Below, in pieces: positions 4,593 through 6,051 of a DNA stretch of 6,051 bases; within the stretch, counting starts at the first letter, position 1, and each line of letters opens with the position of its first letter. This DNA comes from Romboutsia sp. 13368. Its GTDB lineage: Bacteria > Bacillota > Clostridia > Peptostreptococcales > Peptostreptococcaceae. Location of the stretch: the NCBI RefSeq assembly GCF_018336475.1, contig NZ_CP048741.1:19778-25828 (forward strand). The letters are read 5' to 3'. A program made the translations under genes and the position numbers. The notes under the pieces are model-generated. The model was not told the DNA's origin. It saw only the letters and a program-made list of their open reading frames with translations, and searched no databases.

Positions 4593-5946
4593 ATTTACCT
4601 GAAACTAAAGCTTCAGCAACTTGATAAATAGGTCCAGCTCCTGCAGTTATAACTAAGTCATTATCTTTAACATTTTCTCTTAAATACTCAGTTATATCTT
4701 CAAACTTGCTTATATAAGTCACATCTACATTGTTTTGGTATAATTTTTCTACTAAATCTTTAGAATGAATATCACCTGGATCATTTTCTCTAGCTGCATA
4801 TATATCAGTTATTATAACTTTATCAGCAGAGTAGAATGCTTCAGCAAATTCATTTAATAAAGCTTTTGTTCTAGTATAAGTATGAGGTTGGAATATACAC
4901 CATAAAGTTGATTTCTTTAACTTTTTAGCAGCAGATAAAGTTGCTTTTAACTCTGTTGGATGGTGAGCATAATCATCAACAACTAACGCACCATTGTAAT
5001 TTCCTTTAACTTCGAATCTTCTACCAACTCCATTATAAGATTTTATATTTTTTCTTATAACTTCTAAATCGATATCAGAAACATATGCAGTAAGGATTGC
5101 AGCACAAGCATTGTAGATGTTGTGTATTCCAGGAACAGAAAGTTCAAATCTACCTAAATCTGTTTCGTTAAAGCTTAAGTTAAATATTCCATGTCCGTTT
5201 TCATTAAATTCTATGTTTGATATTACAGCATCATTAGATGAGTTAGTACCATATTTAACTATAGTAGCTTTCACATCGTGTAATATATCTCCTGTATTTT
5301 CATCATCACCATTTATTATGAAATATCCGTTTTTAGGAAGAAGTTTTCCAAACTTGTTGAAAGAAGCTTTTATTTCTTCTATACCAGAGAAGTAATCAAG
5401 ATGATCTTCTTCAATATTTAAAACGATAGATATTTTTGGGTTAAAATTAAGGAAACTATCAACATATTCGCATGCTTCTGTTATAAAATGATCTGAATTA
5501 CCTATTTTAACATTACCACCTATAACACTTAAGTTACCACCAACTAATATAGTAGGGTCTAAATCAGCATATTCGAATATAGTAGATAACATCGAAGTTG
5601 TTGAAGTTTTACCATGAGTTCCAGACACAGCTATAGAATTTTTATACTCCCTCATTATCTGACCTAAGAAAGCTGCTCTGTCCATAGTAAGTTTATTTTT
5701 TTCTTTAGTAGCTATCATTTCTGGGTTATCCTCATGAACAGCTGCAGTGTAAACAACCATATCTACATCATCAGAGATATGTTCTTTAGCATGACCTATA
5801 AATATATTAGCACCTTGATTTCTTAATTTATCTAAAAGATATGATTCATTCATATCTGAACCAGAAACTTTATATCCTTTGTTTAGACAAATTTCTGCTA
5901 AAGCACTCATGCTAATACCACCAATTCCTATAAAGTGTATCTTCAT
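4591..5946 (-). CDS. murC: UDP-N-acetylmuramate--L-alanine ligase MurC
   Basis: MurC adds L-alanine to UDP-MurNAc using ATP, the first amino-acid addition in cytoplasmic peptidoglycan precursor synthesis. The 451 residues fit the family. The three Mur-ligase domains are intact. The N-terminal UDP-binding Rossmann domain has FIGIGGISMSALA (5-17). The central ATPase has the P-loop SGTHGKTSTTS (108-118, K113), TEACEYVDSFL (156-166) with E157, and NIEEDHLDYF (177-186) with H182. HNIYNACAA (275-283) marks the end of this domain. The C-terminal domain has GVGRRFE (306-312), DDYAHHPTE (324-332), FQPHTYTRT (352-360) and DIYAARE (381-387). HHP and the early GIGG identify MurC rather than MurD, MurE or MurF. 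Its ribosome binding site, AAAGGTGG on the minus strand, lies 7 nt before the ATG. It is transcribed toward the membrane protein gene, away from whatever lies to the right. Confidence 0.98.
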   Translation of the reverse strand: MKIHFIGIGGISMSALAEICLNKGYKVSGSDMNESYLLDKLRNQGANIFIGHAKEHISDDVDMVVYTAAVHEDNPEMIATKEKNKLTMDRAAFLGQIMREYKNSIAVSGTHGKTSTTSMLSTIFEYADLDPTILVGGNLSVIGGNVKIGNSDHFITEACEYVDSFLNFNPKISIVLNIEEDHLDYFSGIEEIKASFNKFGKLLPKNGYFIINGDDENTGDILHDVKATIVKYGTNSSNDAVISNIEFNENGHGIFNLSFNETDLGRFELSVPGIHNIYNACAAILTAYVSDIDLEVIRKNIKSYNGVGRRFEVKGNYNGALVVDDYAHHPTELKATLSAAKKLKKSTLWCIFQPHTYTRTKALLNEFAEAFYSADKVIITDIYAARENDPGDIHSKDLVEKLYQNNVDVTYISKFEDITEYLRENVKDNDLVITAGAGPIYQVAEALVSGK

Positions 5947-5953
5947 AACAAAA

Positions 5954-5961
5954 CCACCTTT
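5954..5961 (-). promoter_or_regulatory. Ribosome binding site of murC
   Basis: On the minus strand this reads AAAGGTGG, 7 nt before the ATG whose first base is 5946. It confirms the start. A clear murC promoter is not visible further upstream; TTATAA (6030-6025) with TATTAT (6007-6002) at 17-bp spacing on the minus strand is a weak candidate. Confidence 0.75.
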
Positions 5962-5997
5962 CTTTTTAATTAAGTTCTACAATATGAACTATGTTTG

Positions 5998-6006
5998 TGG
6001 TATAAT
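5998..6006 (+). promoter_or_regulatory. Possible extended -10 promoter pointing right, out of the window
   Basis: TGGTATAAT combines a consensus -10 TATAAT (6001-6006) with the TGn extension (5998-6000), which can replace a weak -35. No clear -35 is present 17 bp upstream. It would drive a gene divergent from murC beyond the right edge. In this clade purR or spoVG/glmU genes often lie near here, but nothing of that gene is in the window. Confidence 0.4.
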
Positions 6007-6051
6007 ATTACAATGTTCAATATTTTATAATAAATATACATATAATACATA

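Noticed and set aside
5117..5395. Open frame on the plus strand within murC
   Set aside because: It is antisense to the conserved MurC central and C-terminal domains, with no ribosome binding site or recognisable content.
1..6051. A novel multi-gene system spanning the window
   Set aside because: Four of the genes are conserved housekeeping types with their own promoters or terminators, and the two unknown genes are separated by an unrelated peptidase and two terminators. Nothing links them into one system.

Overview
The window looks like chromosome from a very AT-rich, low-GC Gram-positive anaerobe of the Clostridia, most likely Peptostreptococcaceae (the Clostridioides difficile, Paraclostridium and Romboutsia group). 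The grounds are heavy use of ATA (Ile), AGA (Arg) and A/T-ending codons, strong GGAGG-type ribosome binding sites, and the gene order end of rnmV - ksgA ... murC. The genus is inferred from protein character and cannot be proved here.

Layout, left to right. (1) Positions 1-43 are the last codons of a gene that is probably rnmV (ribonuclease M5). (2) ksgA/rsmA (95-964, +) is complete and closes with a hairpin terminator whose left arm lies inside its last codons. (3) At 1033-2288 (+) is an uncharacterised gene with an N-terminal beta-rich domain, a very acidic repeat linker and a conserved-looking C-terminal domain. In this sequence it is split in two by an exact 23-bp tandem duplication in the linker. 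Removing one copy gives a continuous 410-residue reading frame. (4) A strong sigma-A-type promoter drives an intact PepT-like M20 metallopeptidase (2377-3492, +), followed by a good terminator. (5) An intergenic stretch of about 190 bp holds a perfect 20-bp palindrome and a 19-bp direct repeat. It precedes a single-pass membrane protein of unknown function (3727-4536, +). (6) murC (5946-4591, -) converges on that gene. A perfect 28-bp inverted repeat between them contains both stop codons and should terminate both strands. (7) The last ~100 bp is the murC upstream region, with a possible promoter pointing out of the window to the right.

Functionally this is mostly a housekeeping region: rRNA maturation and modification (RnmV, KsgA), peptidoglycan precursor synthesis (MurC) and peptide turnover (PepT-like), plus two genes of unknown role. 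I see no mobile element, CRISPR array, tRNA, rRNA, or defence or biosynthetic cluster. The observation most worth following is the 23-bp tandem duplication in the 1033-2288 gene. Because 23 is not a multiple of 3, it acts as an on/off switch for the C-terminal domain. It could be a recent loss-of-function mutation, a phase-variable site, or an assembly error.
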